Assembly (NCBI GenBank): GCA_963799245.1
Contig: CAWCWN010000003.1
Coordinates: forward strand, 1,116,001 to 1,180,000
From: CAWCWN01 sp963799245
Lineage (GTDB): Bacteria > Chloroflexota > Ktedonobacteria > Ktedonobacterales > Ktedonobacteraceae
DNA: 64,000 nucleotides
Direction: 5' to 3'
Below are positions 18,531-26,518 of this stretch, piece by piece (the first letter of the stretch is position 1; every line of letters starts with the position of its first letter). The translations under genes and the position numbers were made by a program. Under the pieces are notes generated by a model that was not told where the DNA came from, ran no database searches, and saw nothing but the letters and a program-made list of their open reading frames with translations.

Positions 18531-19064
18531 GTGATCTATCCTTTCTTATCTTCTGTACATTCATCTATGGGACAATCGTATCATAAAAGCCACGATTAAG
18601 CTCACAAGAAAGTGTCATTCGTGAGAGCATTTCCCTATGAATGTGCTCAGTGCAGTTGAAGCATGGCCAATCTTTCAAGCATTTACAAAGAACTCCGTGC
18701 ATCTATAGGCCAGCGGGTCGACGCTGCATTGCTCGGCGCTGCGCACACTGTTGGCGATGGCATCCGGCAACTCGGGGAAGAGGCTCGCCATCTCTTGCGC
18801 GCTCTTCAGATAATACTCGCAGCTATCGAACTTCATGCGCCTGGGGGAAGTTAACTGCCTGCTACCTACTTATAACGTTTCAGAGCGTATTCTGTCATCT
18901 GGCATATGCGCTCGTTAACCATGCTTTCCGCCACAGTCTCACGGCGGTAATATTTGCAACCGGCATACTGAGTAATACAGTATAGTATCTATAGCTGTCT
19001 TACTAGCGGACCTGGCAAGGTAGAGCCATATTCGCACACCTTTCCGGATATGAGGAGGCACAAG
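18531..19064. other. Gene-free interval containing a dnaE relic
   Basis: Apart from the polymerase scrap at 18695-18850 no coding sequence is supported. The remainder is AT-rich and ends with the aldo/keto reductase ribosome site (GAGGAGG). Confidence 0.5.
18695..18850 (-). pseudogene. Internal fragment of DNA polymerase III alpha
   Basis: The minus strand encodes PRRMKFDSCEYYLKSAQEMA, then SLFPELPDAIANSVRSAEQC and SVDPLAYR. This aligns with KRMKFDSNLYYLKSPTEMAQ ... SVDPLAYK of the broken dnaE (10370-10520), with differences and a higher GC content. Homology stops at both sides within about 50 codons. It represents a second diverged dnaE paralogue reduced to a scrap. Confidence 0.8.
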
Positions 19065-19925
19065 ATGACGATCGCGAAACAACCCTTCGGCCGCAGTGGC
19101 CACATGAGTACACGCACAATCTTTGGGGCGGCCGCCCTCGGCGCCGTTACACAGGACGAGGCGGATCGCACGCTGGAGGTACTGCTACAATACGGCGTCA
19201 ACCATATCGACGTGGCCGCAAGCTACGGCGACGCCGAACTGCGCATCGCGCCCTGGTTGGCGCGCTACCCCGATCACTTCTATGTAGCCACCAAAACCGA
19301 TGCGCGCACGGCGCAAGAGGCGAAAGTGGAACTGCAGCGCTCTCTGGAGCGCATGGGTAGCGACCATGTGGACCTCTGGCAGCTGCATAACCTCGCCGAT
19401 CCAATCGAGTGGGACATCGCACTCAGTCCCGGGGGTGTGCTTGAAGCGGCGATAGAAGCCAGGCAGCAAGGGCTGGTACGCGCCATAGGTGTCACCGGCC
19501 ACGGCTCGCAGATTGCAGCCACCCACCGGCGCAGTCTCGCACGCTTTGATTTCGACTCGGTATTGCTGCCCTATAACTACGTCACGCTGCAAAACCCCTA
19601 CTACGCAGAAAACTTCAACGCCTTGCTTGAAACCTGCCAGCGCCATCAGGTCGCAGTGCAGACAATCAAGTCGATCGCCTACAAAAATTGGCTGGGACGC
19701 CCCCATACCCATGCGACATGGTATGAGCCGCTGCAGGACCAGAAGGCTATCGACCTGGCGGTCCACTGGGTGCTGAAGCGGCCCGGCATTTTCCTGAACA
19801 CCGTCGGAGATATTCAACTGCTGCCCAGGGTGCTCGATGCCGCCAACCGCTTCCAGGAGGGGCCGGCAGATGAGGAGATGGCGGCGCTGGTAGCGTCGTT
19901 GCAGATGCAACCATTGTTTGTGTAA
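19065..19925 (+). CDS. Aldo/keto reductase family oxidoreductase
   Basis: A 286-residue (beta/alpha)8 NAD(P)H oxidoreductase. AKR tetrad residues can be placed: Asp in GVNHIDVAASYGDAE (with the following Tyr as catalytic acid), Lys in FYVATKTDAR, and His-equivalent in DLWQLHNLAD. The cofactor-binding C-terminus (AIDLAVHWVLKRPGIFLNTV) is slightly divergent. The start at 19065 has a strong GAGGAGG site 7 bases upstream. The substrate, probably a small aldehyde or sugar, cannot be told from sequence. It stands alone, convergent with the amidotransferase-like gene. Confidence 0.85.
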   Translation: MTIAKQPFGRSGHMSTRTIFGAAALGAVTQDEADRTLEVLLQYGVNHIDVAASYGDAELRIAPWLARYPDHFYVATKTDARTAQEAKVELQRSLERMGSDHVDLWQLHNLADPIEWDIALSPGGVLEAAIEARQQGLVRAIGVTGHGSQIAATHRRSLARFDFDSVLLPYNYVTLQNPYYAENFNALLETCQRHQVAVQTIKSIAYKNWLGRPHTHATWYEPLQDQKAIDLAVHWVLKRPGIFLNTVGDIQLLPRVLDAANRFQEGPADEEMAALVASLQMQPLFV

Positions 19926-19997
19926 TGAGAGCTGAAAGAGGTCCAGCGCTATCCTGGACCCCTTTCAGCCCGCGCTGCAATCAGACCGCCGCAAACC

Positions 19998-20795
19998 TCA
20001 AGCTCCAAGCTGCAGCGGGTCGGAGAGCCTGGACGGCTCGGCGACGGGGAGCTTCTCAACGACGAAGTTTGCGCCGCGCATGCTGCAGGCCTTCACAAAG
20101 GCGGCGAAGAGACGAGCATAGGCTGACTCGCTGGCATAGATTTCTTCGGGGTGCCCCTGGACGCCCACGACAAAGCGCCGATCCACCACCTCCATAAACT
20201 CTGCCACCCCATCCTCCGCCCAACCGCTGATATGGACATTGCTGCCAGGCAGCTTGATTGCCTGATGATGCAGGCTATTGATCCACACTTCATTTGTACC
20301 CAGAATCTTTTCCATACGGCTGCCAGCCACAATATGCACGGTGTGAATAACGCTGTTGCGCGGCAGCTCGCGTCGGCAATGCTCCATACTCCCGGCGTAT
20401 TCGTCCCTCAGGTCTTGATACAGGGTGCCACCACAGACTATGTTTAAGAGTTGCATACCTCGACAGACGCCAAGAATGGGTATATTCTTCTCAAGGGCCA
20501 GGCGCGCGAGGGAAAACTCCAGCTCATCAAGCTGCGTGTCTATACTGCCCAGCAGCGGATGAGGCTCTGCATGGTAACGGCTAAAATCAATGTCGCCTCC
20601 TCCCGACAGCAGAAGGCCATCCAGGCGCGCGAGGAGAGCTTCAAGAAGGTTGACATCGTTAAGCATAGGAATAAGGACAGATATACCACCGGCATCTTCC
20701 ACCGCATGTACATACGCTCGATTATTACCGTAAATGGGTCGCTTTGATCCGTCGCGGAAATCTGCCTGGCATGGAATACCAACTAATGGACGCAC
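19998..20795 (-). CDS. Gamma-glutamyl-gamma-aminobutyrate hydrolase-like (peptidase C26)
   Basis: A 265-residue class-I glutamine-amidotransferase-fold hydrolase. The nucleophile elbow GVCRGMQLLN supplies Cys, and GVQGHPEEIY supplies the His-x-Glu pair. The early block GLLLSGGGDIDFSRYH is typical of PuuD-type enzymes, which release GABA from gamma-Glu-GABA in putrescine breakdown. No other puu genes are adjacent, so the natural substrate is open. The start is GTG at 20795 (MRPLVGIPCQ) with AAGGAG 8 bases upstream. Confidence 0.85.
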   Translation of the reverse strand: MRPLVGIPCQADFRDGSKRPIYGNNRAYVHAVEDAGGISVLIPMLNDVNLLEALLARLDGLLLSGGGDIDFSRYHAEPHPLLGSIDTQLDELEFSLARLALEKNIPILGVCRGMQLLNIVCGGTLYQDLRDEYAGSMEHCRRELPRNSVIHTVHIVAGSRMEKILGTNEVWINSLHHQAIKLPGSNVHISGWAEDGVAEFMEVVDRRFVVGVQGHPEEIYASESAYARLFAAFVKACSMRGANFVVEKLPVAEPSRLSDPLQLGA

Positions 20796-21168
20796 ACGAT
20801 TACTCCTTCATACATTAAAGCAAAAGCGATAAATGAATTGAGTTGAGCGTAATAAAAAAATGTAACGCTGATTATATGCGTTCCGTGAGATGAACCGATT
20901 TACTCAAGAGACGAAACGCGTTGCTCTTAGCCCAGATCCAAGAAGCTCCAGCCAGCACTGGAGCTGCATAAGGGAGAGAGTTGGTGCTAAGGAACGCTCT
21001 GATTCCACGTATTTTCCTCAATGCACTTACATTGTTACAAGCTTGTTATACATCCAGCATACAACTAATGTCAAGCATAGCAGTATCTCCTTTTAGTGCA
21101 GGACGGACTGCTGACGTGCTGATCTGTGAGCACAGGGCGACTTTTGCGCAACCCTGTATCACCAGCAA
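20796..21168. other. Intergenic region without a gene
   Basis: About 370 bases of relatively AT-rich DNA. It contains one small hairpin at 20944-20965 (AGCTCCAG / CTGGAGCT, 6-base loop). No promoter consensus or RNA gene is convincing. Confidence 0.4.
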
Positions 21169-21663
21169 TCAATCGCCAAAGAAAACATGCCACCACTGCT
21201 GCCAGTTGCTGCGCCGGGCGGAAGGGGCGGTTTGTTGCAGGCCCGAGGGCTGCGCCCTACTGGCCGAACTCTCTATGATGACTGGATGTTCACCAGGCCG
21301 AATGTAGCCTAATTGTTGACGGGCTTCGCTTTCAATGACGGAGGGATTTTTATAATGGACTGCGCGTTTTTGCAGGGAGGCGTTGTTATCTTGCAGCTGT
21401 TGCAGCTGCTGCCGGGCCTGCCGCACATTCTGCATCAGCTGGCTATTTGACCACGCCTGAGCCAGTGTAGCAAGCAGGAATGCCAGGCAAACAAGGCCAG
21501 TGATCCAGATAACCGTCCGGGTAAAAAGCGAGCTATGCCTGGCTCGCAATCTACCCACCGTCTCCTCCATACCCACCGCGGAGGTCACATTCGCGCTGCT
21601 TGACTCCGGGCGCCCGGAAAATTGTGCTCTATTGGGTTGATGCTGCATGGGACTTCCTGTCAT
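21169..21663 (-). CDS. DivIC/FtsB-like septum formation protein
   Basis: A 164-residue bitopic membrane protein: cytosolic N-terminal tail (~50 aa), one membrane segment (TVIWITGLVCLAFLLATLAQ, about 50-70), then an extracytoplasmic Gln-rich coiled coil (RQARQQLQQLQDNNASLQKR) and the family signature NPSVIESEARQQLGYIRPGE. DivIC/FtsB proteins bridge FtsL and FtsQ/DivIB in the divisome. The C-terminal ~40 residues are low-complexity. It is isolated from other cell-division genes. An internal ATG at 21648 with GGAAG just before it is an alternative start. Confidence 0.85.
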   Translation of the reverse strand: MTGSPMQHQPNRAQFSGRPESSSANVTSAVGMEETVGRLRARHSSLFTRTVIWITGLVCLAFLLATLAQAWSNSQLMQNVRQARQQLQQLQDNNASLQKRAVHYKNPSVIESEARQQLGYIRPGEHPVIIESSASRAQPSGLQQTAPSARRSNWQQWWHVFFGD

Positions 21664-21831
21664 ACTTTTTCTAGCTCAAATCACTGTGCTCTCTCTATTA
21701 TACACTACACTCTGAGGTTGCGTTAAGAGCTAACCCCCCAGCCGGCTGCTTCAATGTAAGTGCAGGATGAGCAGGCCCAGCAGGTCGAAGCCCGTGAGCG
21801 TGAAAAGGCTGTTGAGAGAGAAGAGGTCGTG

Positions 21832-23019
21832 CTAGATTTTCAATCCGAGGACCCGGAGTAATTTCACTACCTCATTGGCGGTGTTAAGATTGGAAGTGGC
21901 AACGACCGACTCAGCGGCCTGCCTCAGCAAAAGTAAGGCCTCGGGGGTATTCAGGTCGTTGTCCATGGCCGCCTTGAAACGGGCGCTCAGCATAGCATCA
22001 GTGCCAGCGCTCGCGCTGCCGACGATAGCGCGTACCTGCCGGAAAAGGGCCAGCGTCTCAGTCGCCGCCTGCAGATCAGCCGCAAAACATTCCCAGGGAT
22101 AGCGATAGTGGTGCTCCAGCAACGCGACACGGATCGCATCGGCGCTGTAATCCTTGAGGAGGTCGCTGACAAGGGTCAGGTTGCCCAGGGATTTGCTCAT
22201 CTTCTCCCCCCCCTGGTAGACCATACCGGTATGCATCCAGAAGCGGGAGAAAGGGGACTTCCCCGTAAAATGTTCGGACTGAGCGATTTCACAGGTATGG
22301 TGAGGGAAGGCCAGGTCAGCACCGCCGCCGTGGATATCCACCTGGTCACCCAGGTAGCGCAGGGACATGGCGCTGCACTCGATATGCCAGCCGGGACGGC
22401 CCGGGCCCCAGGGGCTTGGCCAGGCAGGTTCACCGGGAGCCTGGGCCTGCCAGAGCACAAAATCAAGCGGGTCCTTTTTGTGAGGATCAGCGGGAAAATT
22501 GCCACGCTCGTTAGCAATAGCCAACATGGATTGATAATCATTAAGTCCGATAGCGTGCGCCATGACGCCAAAGCTCGCATCCTGTCTGACACTGTAATAG
22601 ACATTGCCCGCAATCTCATAGGCGTAGCCCCTGGCCAGCAGGGTTGAGATAATCTCGATCATAGCGGGTATCTCCGCGCTAGCGCGCGCATAGACGTTCG
22701 GGCTGCGCACGTTCAGGGCCGCCATATCCTTCAAATAGCGTTCGGTTTCTTGCCTCCCCAGCTCATCCCAGGCCATGCCTATCTCACGCGCTTTGCGCAG
22801 CACGTCATCGTCAATATCGGTAACATTCTGTACATAATTTACCGCGTACCCGAGAAACTCCAGGTAACGAATAAGCGTGTCAAAGGAGACATAGGTAAAA
22901 GCGTGACCCAGGTGGGTCGTATCATAGGGCGTCACGCCACAGACGTAGATACGCACCTTCTTTTCTGCAATGGGGACAAATTCTTCAAGTGACTGTGTCA
23001 GTGTATTAAAAAGCTTCAT
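21832..23019 (-). CDS. Short cysteinyl-tRNA-synthetase-like ligase, MshC-like
   Basis: A class-I cysteine-activating enzyme: YVCGVTPYDTTHLGHAFTY holds the HIGH-type motif with the zinc Cys, PGWHIECSAMS and FPHHTCEIAQSE give further zinc ligands, and GGEKMSKSLGN is the KMSKS loop. At 395 residues it lacks most of the C-terminal DALR/anticodon region of CysRS (usually ~460). The HLGH form of the first motif and the LLEHHYRYPWE segment resemble MshC, which joins cysteine to GlcN-inositol in mycothiol synthesis. It may therefore be MshC or a minimal CysRS; sequence alone does not decide. It lies 3 bases downstream of tatD, so the two are probably cotranscribed. Confidence 0.8.
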   Translation of the reverse strand: MKLFNTLTQSLEEFVPIAEKKVRIYVCGVTPYDTTHLGHAFTYVSFDTLIRYLEFLGYAVNYVQNVTDIDDDVLRKAREIGMAWDELGRQETERYLKDMAALNVRSPNVYARASAEIPAMIEIISTLLARGYAYEIAGNVYYSVRQDASFGVMAHAIGLNDYQSMLAIANERGNFPADPHKKDPLDFVLWQAQAPGEPAWPSPWGPGRPGWHIECSAMSLRYLGDQVDIHGGGADLAFPHHTCEIAQSEHFTGKSPFSRFWMHTGMVYQGGEKMSKSLGNLTLVSDLLKDYSADAIRVALLEHHYRYPWECFAADLQAATETLALFRQVRAIVGSASAGTDAMLSARFKAAMDNDLNTPEALLLLRQAAESVVATSNLNTANEVVKLLRVLGLKI

Positions 23020-23022
23020 TCT

Positions 23023-23796
23023 TTAGCGTTCTCCTAATGCGAACAGGCGAGTGGCGTTGGCTGTAGTTGCCCGGGCCAGGTCCTCAAGCGTCATGCCGCG
23101 AATCTCTGCCAGCTTCGCGGCGACATGTTTGACAAAAAGCGGCTCATTGCGTTTAGCACGTAAGGGCTGCGGCACCAGGTAAGGGCTATCGGTTTCAACT
23201 AAAATACGGTGCAAAGGAGCCAAACGTGCAACCTCCGGCAGATCATTACCCTGGCGTGTCAAAGGACCGGCAAATGAGAGCAGGAAGCCCTCGAAGCCCA
23301 GGCACTCTTCGGCCTGGGCTACATTACCAGAAAAACAGTGAAAAACGCCGCGTAGGCCTTGCCCATGAGTGCGTAAAAGCTCTATAACATCATCGTGCGA
23401 GTCCCGCACATGAATGATACATGGCAAATTACATTCGCGCGCTAGTTGGAGATGGGCACAAAAAACGGCTCGCTGCACATCACGAGGCGAAAGCATGCGA
23501 TAATAGTCCAGTCCAAACTCACCTATGGCCACAACCTCCGGCTGCCGCGCCATCTGGCGAAAATGTATACCAACCTCCTCGCTATAGGCGATTGCATCGT
23601 GCGGATGTACGCCTACGGCCGCAAATACCACGCCAGGATAGGCCCGTGCCAAGGCCAGGGCGGCCTGGCTGGAAGGCAGGTCGGTGCCCGGGTCGATCAT
23701 GCGGGTGACGCCACCAGCGATAGCGGCCTGAAGCACGGCTTCGCGGTCTTTGTTGAAACGGGAGGTGTCGATGTGGGTATGGCTATCAACGAGCAA
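23023..23796 (-). CDS. tatD: TatD-family metal-dependent hydrolase (DNase)
   Basis: A 258-residue TIM-barrel deoxyribonuclease. Metal ligands are visible as DSHTHID (two His), GEFGLDYYR (Glu), IIHVRDSHDD (His), FHCFSGN (His) and ETDSPYLVP (Asp). TatD enzymes act in 3'-5' DNA processing and repair in the cytosol. The start is taken as TTG at 23796 (LLVDSHTHID) because the homologous region begins there and AAAGGA lies 8 bases upstream; a longer frame starts at 23883 but covers the promoter. It is transcribed from a good sigma70-type promoter and followed by the CysRS/MshC-like gene. Confidence 0.88.
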   Translation of the reverse strand: MLVDSHTHIDTSRFNKDREAVLQAAIAGGVTRMIDPGTDLPSSQAALALARAYPGVVFAAVGVHPHDAIAYSEEVGIHFRQMARQPEVVAIGEFGLDYYRMLSPRDVQRAVFCAHLQLARECNLPCIIHVRDSHDDVIELLRTHGQGLRGVFHCFSGNVAQAEECLGFEGFLLSFAGPLTRQGNDLPEVARLAPLHRILVETDSPYLVPQPLRAKRNEPLFVKHVAAKLAEIRGMTLEDLARATTANATRLFALGER

Positions 23797-23869
23797 GCAT
23801 GCAATCCTTTCGCAAACAGCAAACAGCAAAAAGCGGAAAAGACACAGGGGTCTTTCCCTTGAATAACCT

Positions 23870-23899
23870 AGTATAGTCCGCATGCGAACACACTGTCAA
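23870..23899 (-). promoter_or_regulatory. Sigma70-type promoter of tatD
   Basis: On the minus strand TTGACA (23899-23894), an 18-base spacer and TATACT (23875-23870). The expected start near 23863 gives a ~65-base leader before the TTG start codon. Confidence 0.65.
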
Positions 23900-23905
23900 A
23901 TTGCT

Positions 23906-23945
23906 ATCCTCGCCAGGGCGACTTATAAATCGCCCTGGCGAGGAT
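23906..23945. repeat. 16-bp perfect hairpin between tatD and the sigma-like gene
   Basis: Arms 23906-23921 (ATCCTCGCCAGGGCGA) and 23930-23945 are exact complements with an 8-base AT-rich loop. It lies upstream of both divergent genes, so it is not at a gene end. It may be a dispersed repeat or block readthrough between the divergent units. Confidence 0.6.
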
Positions 23946-24092
23946 CTGTCTTTTCAGCGTGAATGAATTCTGTTATGCTTATTCCCAAAGCTATTTCCGG
24001 CTTTTTGTAGGCTGCGAAGAATAAGCTAGTGAGCTCGTGATACGGGGTATCTCTTGCAAGAGCACGAGCAATAGCAAGGTGAGGGGGATAGC

Positions 24093-24836
24093 ATGCTTGA
24101 CCTGGATGAACCCACTCTGAATGAGCGTTTAAAGCGTCGAACACCTGATGGACGCTACGAGATAAGCGAGATCGACCTGGTAGTAAATATTCGCGCGCGC
24201 CAGGCCGAGGGCAATACGCAGGGGGTGCGGATGCTGTGTACGGTATTACTGGAGCGCTGCGCGGCCGAGTTTCAGAGGCGTACGTATGGCCTGCGCCAGC
24301 GCCCAGAGCTACGCGAGGAGGCCATCGCCAATATGAATGAACACCTGCTGCGTGAAGCGCTGAACCCCGACGAGATATTTATGACCCAGAATTTTATTCA
24401 CTATCTGCGCTGTCTGTGCGCAGATGAGTTTACCCGCGTGCTGCGCCAGGAGGGTCTGCACTATCGCCGCGACAGCGATGGTCGACCTGCCGGCAGGCCC
24501 CAGCATGTACCTCGCGCGCTGGTCGAGCCACTGCGACCGGCTCCAGCCGATGACGAGGGAGCGCTGGCGGCGGATGTAGCTGACCCACAGGATCAATTCG
24601 AACGGCTGCATGCCCTGGATGAAAGTTCGCGTATCCTCACCTACCTGGTCGATCCCCTGGACCGCCTGATTATGGTATTGCGCGCCGTCGAAGGAATGAA
24701 ATGGGACGACATCGCAGCGATATGCCAGCGCACCGAGCGTACGGTACGCCTGCGTTACGAACGCGCGCGCAGCTACCTGCGCGAGTGTCTCGCCAGAGAA
24801 AACATGAGCTATATTTATCCGGCGCAACCATCATAG
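24093..24836 (+). CDS. Sigma-70-like (ECF-type) DNA-binding protein
   Basis: A 247-residue protein with a C-terminal sigma region-4-like helix-turn-helix: LDRLIMVLRAVEGMKWDDIA followed by AICQRTERTVRLRYERARSY. An N-terminal helical half (LLERCAAEFQRRTYGLRQRP; EEAIANMNEHLLREALNPDE) could correspond to region 2 but is poorly conserved. It may be an extracytoplasmic-function sigma factor or a degenerate relative. Ribosome site GAGGGGGA precedes the ATG. The next gene starts 24 bases downstream and encodes an HTH protein that could be its partner. Confidence 0.6.
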   Translation: MLDLDEPTLNERLKRRTPDGRYEISEIDLVVNIRARQAEGNTQGVRMLCTVLLERCAAEFQRRTYGLRQRPELREEAIANMNEHLLREALNPDEIFMTQNFIHYLRCLCADEFTRVLRQEGLHYRRDSDGRPAGRPQHVPRALVEPLRPAPADDEGALAADVADPQDQFERLHALDESSRILTYLVDPLDRLIMVLRAVEGMKWDDIAAICQRTERTVRLRYERARSYLRECLARENMSYIYPAQPS

Positions 24837-24860
24837 AAGCGGAAATAGAGAGGTATCAAG

Positions 24861-25460
24861 ATGAATAGAGTGGAATTACAACAACTCAAGCTGGCATGGA
24901 TAGCGGCCAGGGAGGCGGATGATATCCATACCCAGGTCGCGCTGCTGCGCGACCACCCTGAGGCGCAGGCGGACTTAATAGATTTCATCGCCGCCTATAG
25001 CGCCACGAAGCTGGAGCCTGAAAGTGGCGAGGAGCAAGCGGCTCTATTGCCTCTAACGCAACGTGCCAGCCAGACGGCCCTGGAACGCGTCTTTGCCCCC
25101 CAGCCTATGGCAACGAACCTGCAACAACTGCGCATGCAGCGCGGCCTGACGATGATCAGCACCGCCAGGGGGCTGCGGCTGAGCGTAGACGTATGGAAAA
25201 AATTCGAGGCGGGTGCAATAGAGCTGGCCAGCCTGAGCGAAAAACAGCTCCAACGCCTGGCGCATTTTTTCCAGGTCCCGCTTGAGCAGTTCAGCACGCT
25301 GTTGCATAATAGCCAACCGACCTTCGCGCTCAATCGACGTCAGACCGCGCAGGCTGCGCGCAGCAAGCAGCAGGGCCTCAGCAAATCGAGCTTCGCCGAG
25401 GCCGTTGAGAAAAGCACGATGAGCAAAGAAGAGAAGCAGTTGTGGCTGGAGCGGCCCTAA
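24861..25460 (+). CDS. XRE-type helix-turn-helix protein, partner of sigma-like gene
   Basis: A 199-residue soluble protein. The central part (LQQLRMQRGLTMISTARGLR, LSVDVWKKFEAGAIELASLS) resembles a Cro/CI-type HTH, with VWKKFEAG as the recognition-helix equivalent. The N-terminal ~80 residues are acidic and helical; the C-terminus ends in charged KSTMSKEEKQLWLERP. Position right after the sigma-like gene suggests co-regulation or control of that factor, comparable to anti-sigma pairs; this is inference. No membrane segment is present. Confidence 0.55.
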   Translation: MNRVELQQLKLAWIAAREADDIHTQVALLRDHPEAQADLIDFIAAYSATKLEPESGEEQAALLPLTQRASQTALERVFAPQPMATNLQQLRMQRGLTMISTARGLRLSVDVWKKFEAGAIELASLSEKQLQRLAHFFQVPLEQFSTLLHNSQPTFALNRRQTAQAARSKQQGLSKSSFAEAVEKSTMSKEEKQLWLERP

Positions 25461-25478
25461 ATCTCGGCACTCCAGCCA

Positions 25479-26195
25479 TCATCTTCCCCTGGTAGCGTAA
25501 CCAACATAAGAAACCCCCTTAAACCTTCCGGGCCCCATTTTAAGGCGCCCTTTGTGCAGGCCACGCGGCATAAAACCGGTCATCTCCCGTACCTCAAGGC
25601 TGTTCTTTGTCAGCTTCGTGTATAATTCGACCGGCTTGATGAATTTGGCATAGTCATGCAGGCCATGTGGTACTCCTGCGGAGAAGCGCTCTCCCAACCA
25701 GATGAGCGCTATACGCGCGATGAGCGTCCGATTGATTGTATCGAAGACAAAGACGCCGCCGGGAGCGAGCACGCGGGCGATCTCTCTGAGCGTTGCCGCC
25801 AGGTCCTGTACATGCTCCAGCACATCCAGGCAGACGATGGCCGAAAAGCTGCCGTCGGCAAACGGCATCGCCTCCGCAACCCCCTGGAGATAATAGACGT
25901 TCTTTCCCAGGCCACTGTGCTCCACGTGCGCGCGCGCAATCATCAAGGCTGCATGAGACGGTTCCAGACCTACCATGATGGCACCGCGATGCGCCAGGTC
26001 CTCACAGATCAATCCCCCACCGCTGCCCACCTCCAGTATTTCTTGCTGGGTCAGCGCGCCTGCGCCAAAGACTGCGTTGATACACCTTTCTATATAATCA
26101 CAACGGTCAGCCGTAATTTGTGTGAGGACAGCCCCCTCATTCCACCAATCATATGCAGCAAAGATCTCCGCTTGCGAATGTTTGCGTTTTACCAT
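25479..26195 (-). CDS. SAM-dependent class I methyltransferase (UbiG-like)
   Basis: A 238-residue methyltransferase. Motif I is ILEVGSGGGLICEDLAHRGA; motif II region AIVCLDVLEHVQDLAATLRE; motif III EIARVLAPGGVFVFDTINRT. The N-terminus (AYDWWNEGAVLTQITADRCD) and the C-terminal blocks LHDYAKFIKPVEL and GFMPRGLHKGRLKMG match UbiG-type O-methyltransferases of quinone synthesis. Chloroflexota use menaquinone, so the acceptor may differ. AAGGAG lies 6 bases before the ATG. Tail-to-tail with the HTH gene, 18 bases apart. Confidence 0.75.
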   Translation of the reverse strand: MVKRKHSQAEIFAAYDWWNEGAVLTQITADRCDYIERCINAVFGAGALTQQEILEVGSGGGLICEDLAHRGAIMVGLEPSHAALMIARAHVEHSGLGKNVYYLQGVAEAMPFADGSFSAIVCLDVLEHVQDLAATLREIARVLAPGGVFVFDTINRTLIARIALIWLGERFSAGVPHGLHDYAKFIKPVELYTKLTKNSLEVREMTGFMPRGLHKGRLKMGPGRFKGVSYVGYATRGR

Positions 26196-26518
26196 GCGAG
26201 GCTCCTTGAAGTGATATATTGCGTATATTATAACCTATATCACCTCCCCGTAGGCGCTGCGATATTCGTGAGAGACGAGTGTAACAGATGCTGCTGATTT
26301 CTGGAATAGAGTCCTTCTTCTAGCTTGTTATACTAATAAAATTAGGGAGAGGGAGATTCCTGTTACAAAGCGTGCAGCTGTTTCGTAAAAGGTAATGAGG
26401 GGAATTAAACGAGACGAAAGCCTGCGCTAGCGCATCTTAACTAGTAGTGCCCTTCAATGCTACGTGGTATAATTGGGGTCATACTGTTGACTGACCGGTG
26501 GAGAGGATATACGCAATT
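26196..26518. other. Intergenic region upstream of ffh
   Basis: About 320 bases without coding signs. It contains TATAAT at 26468-26473, a likely -10 for ffh with a weak -35, and a second possible set TTGACT (26487) / TATACG (26508) closer to the gene. No SRP RNA or tRNA could be recognised. Confidence 0.45.

Noticed and set aside
26196..26518. SRP RNA gene next to ffh
   Set aside because: The gap has no GNAR-tetraloop hairpin of the SRP type that I could recognise.
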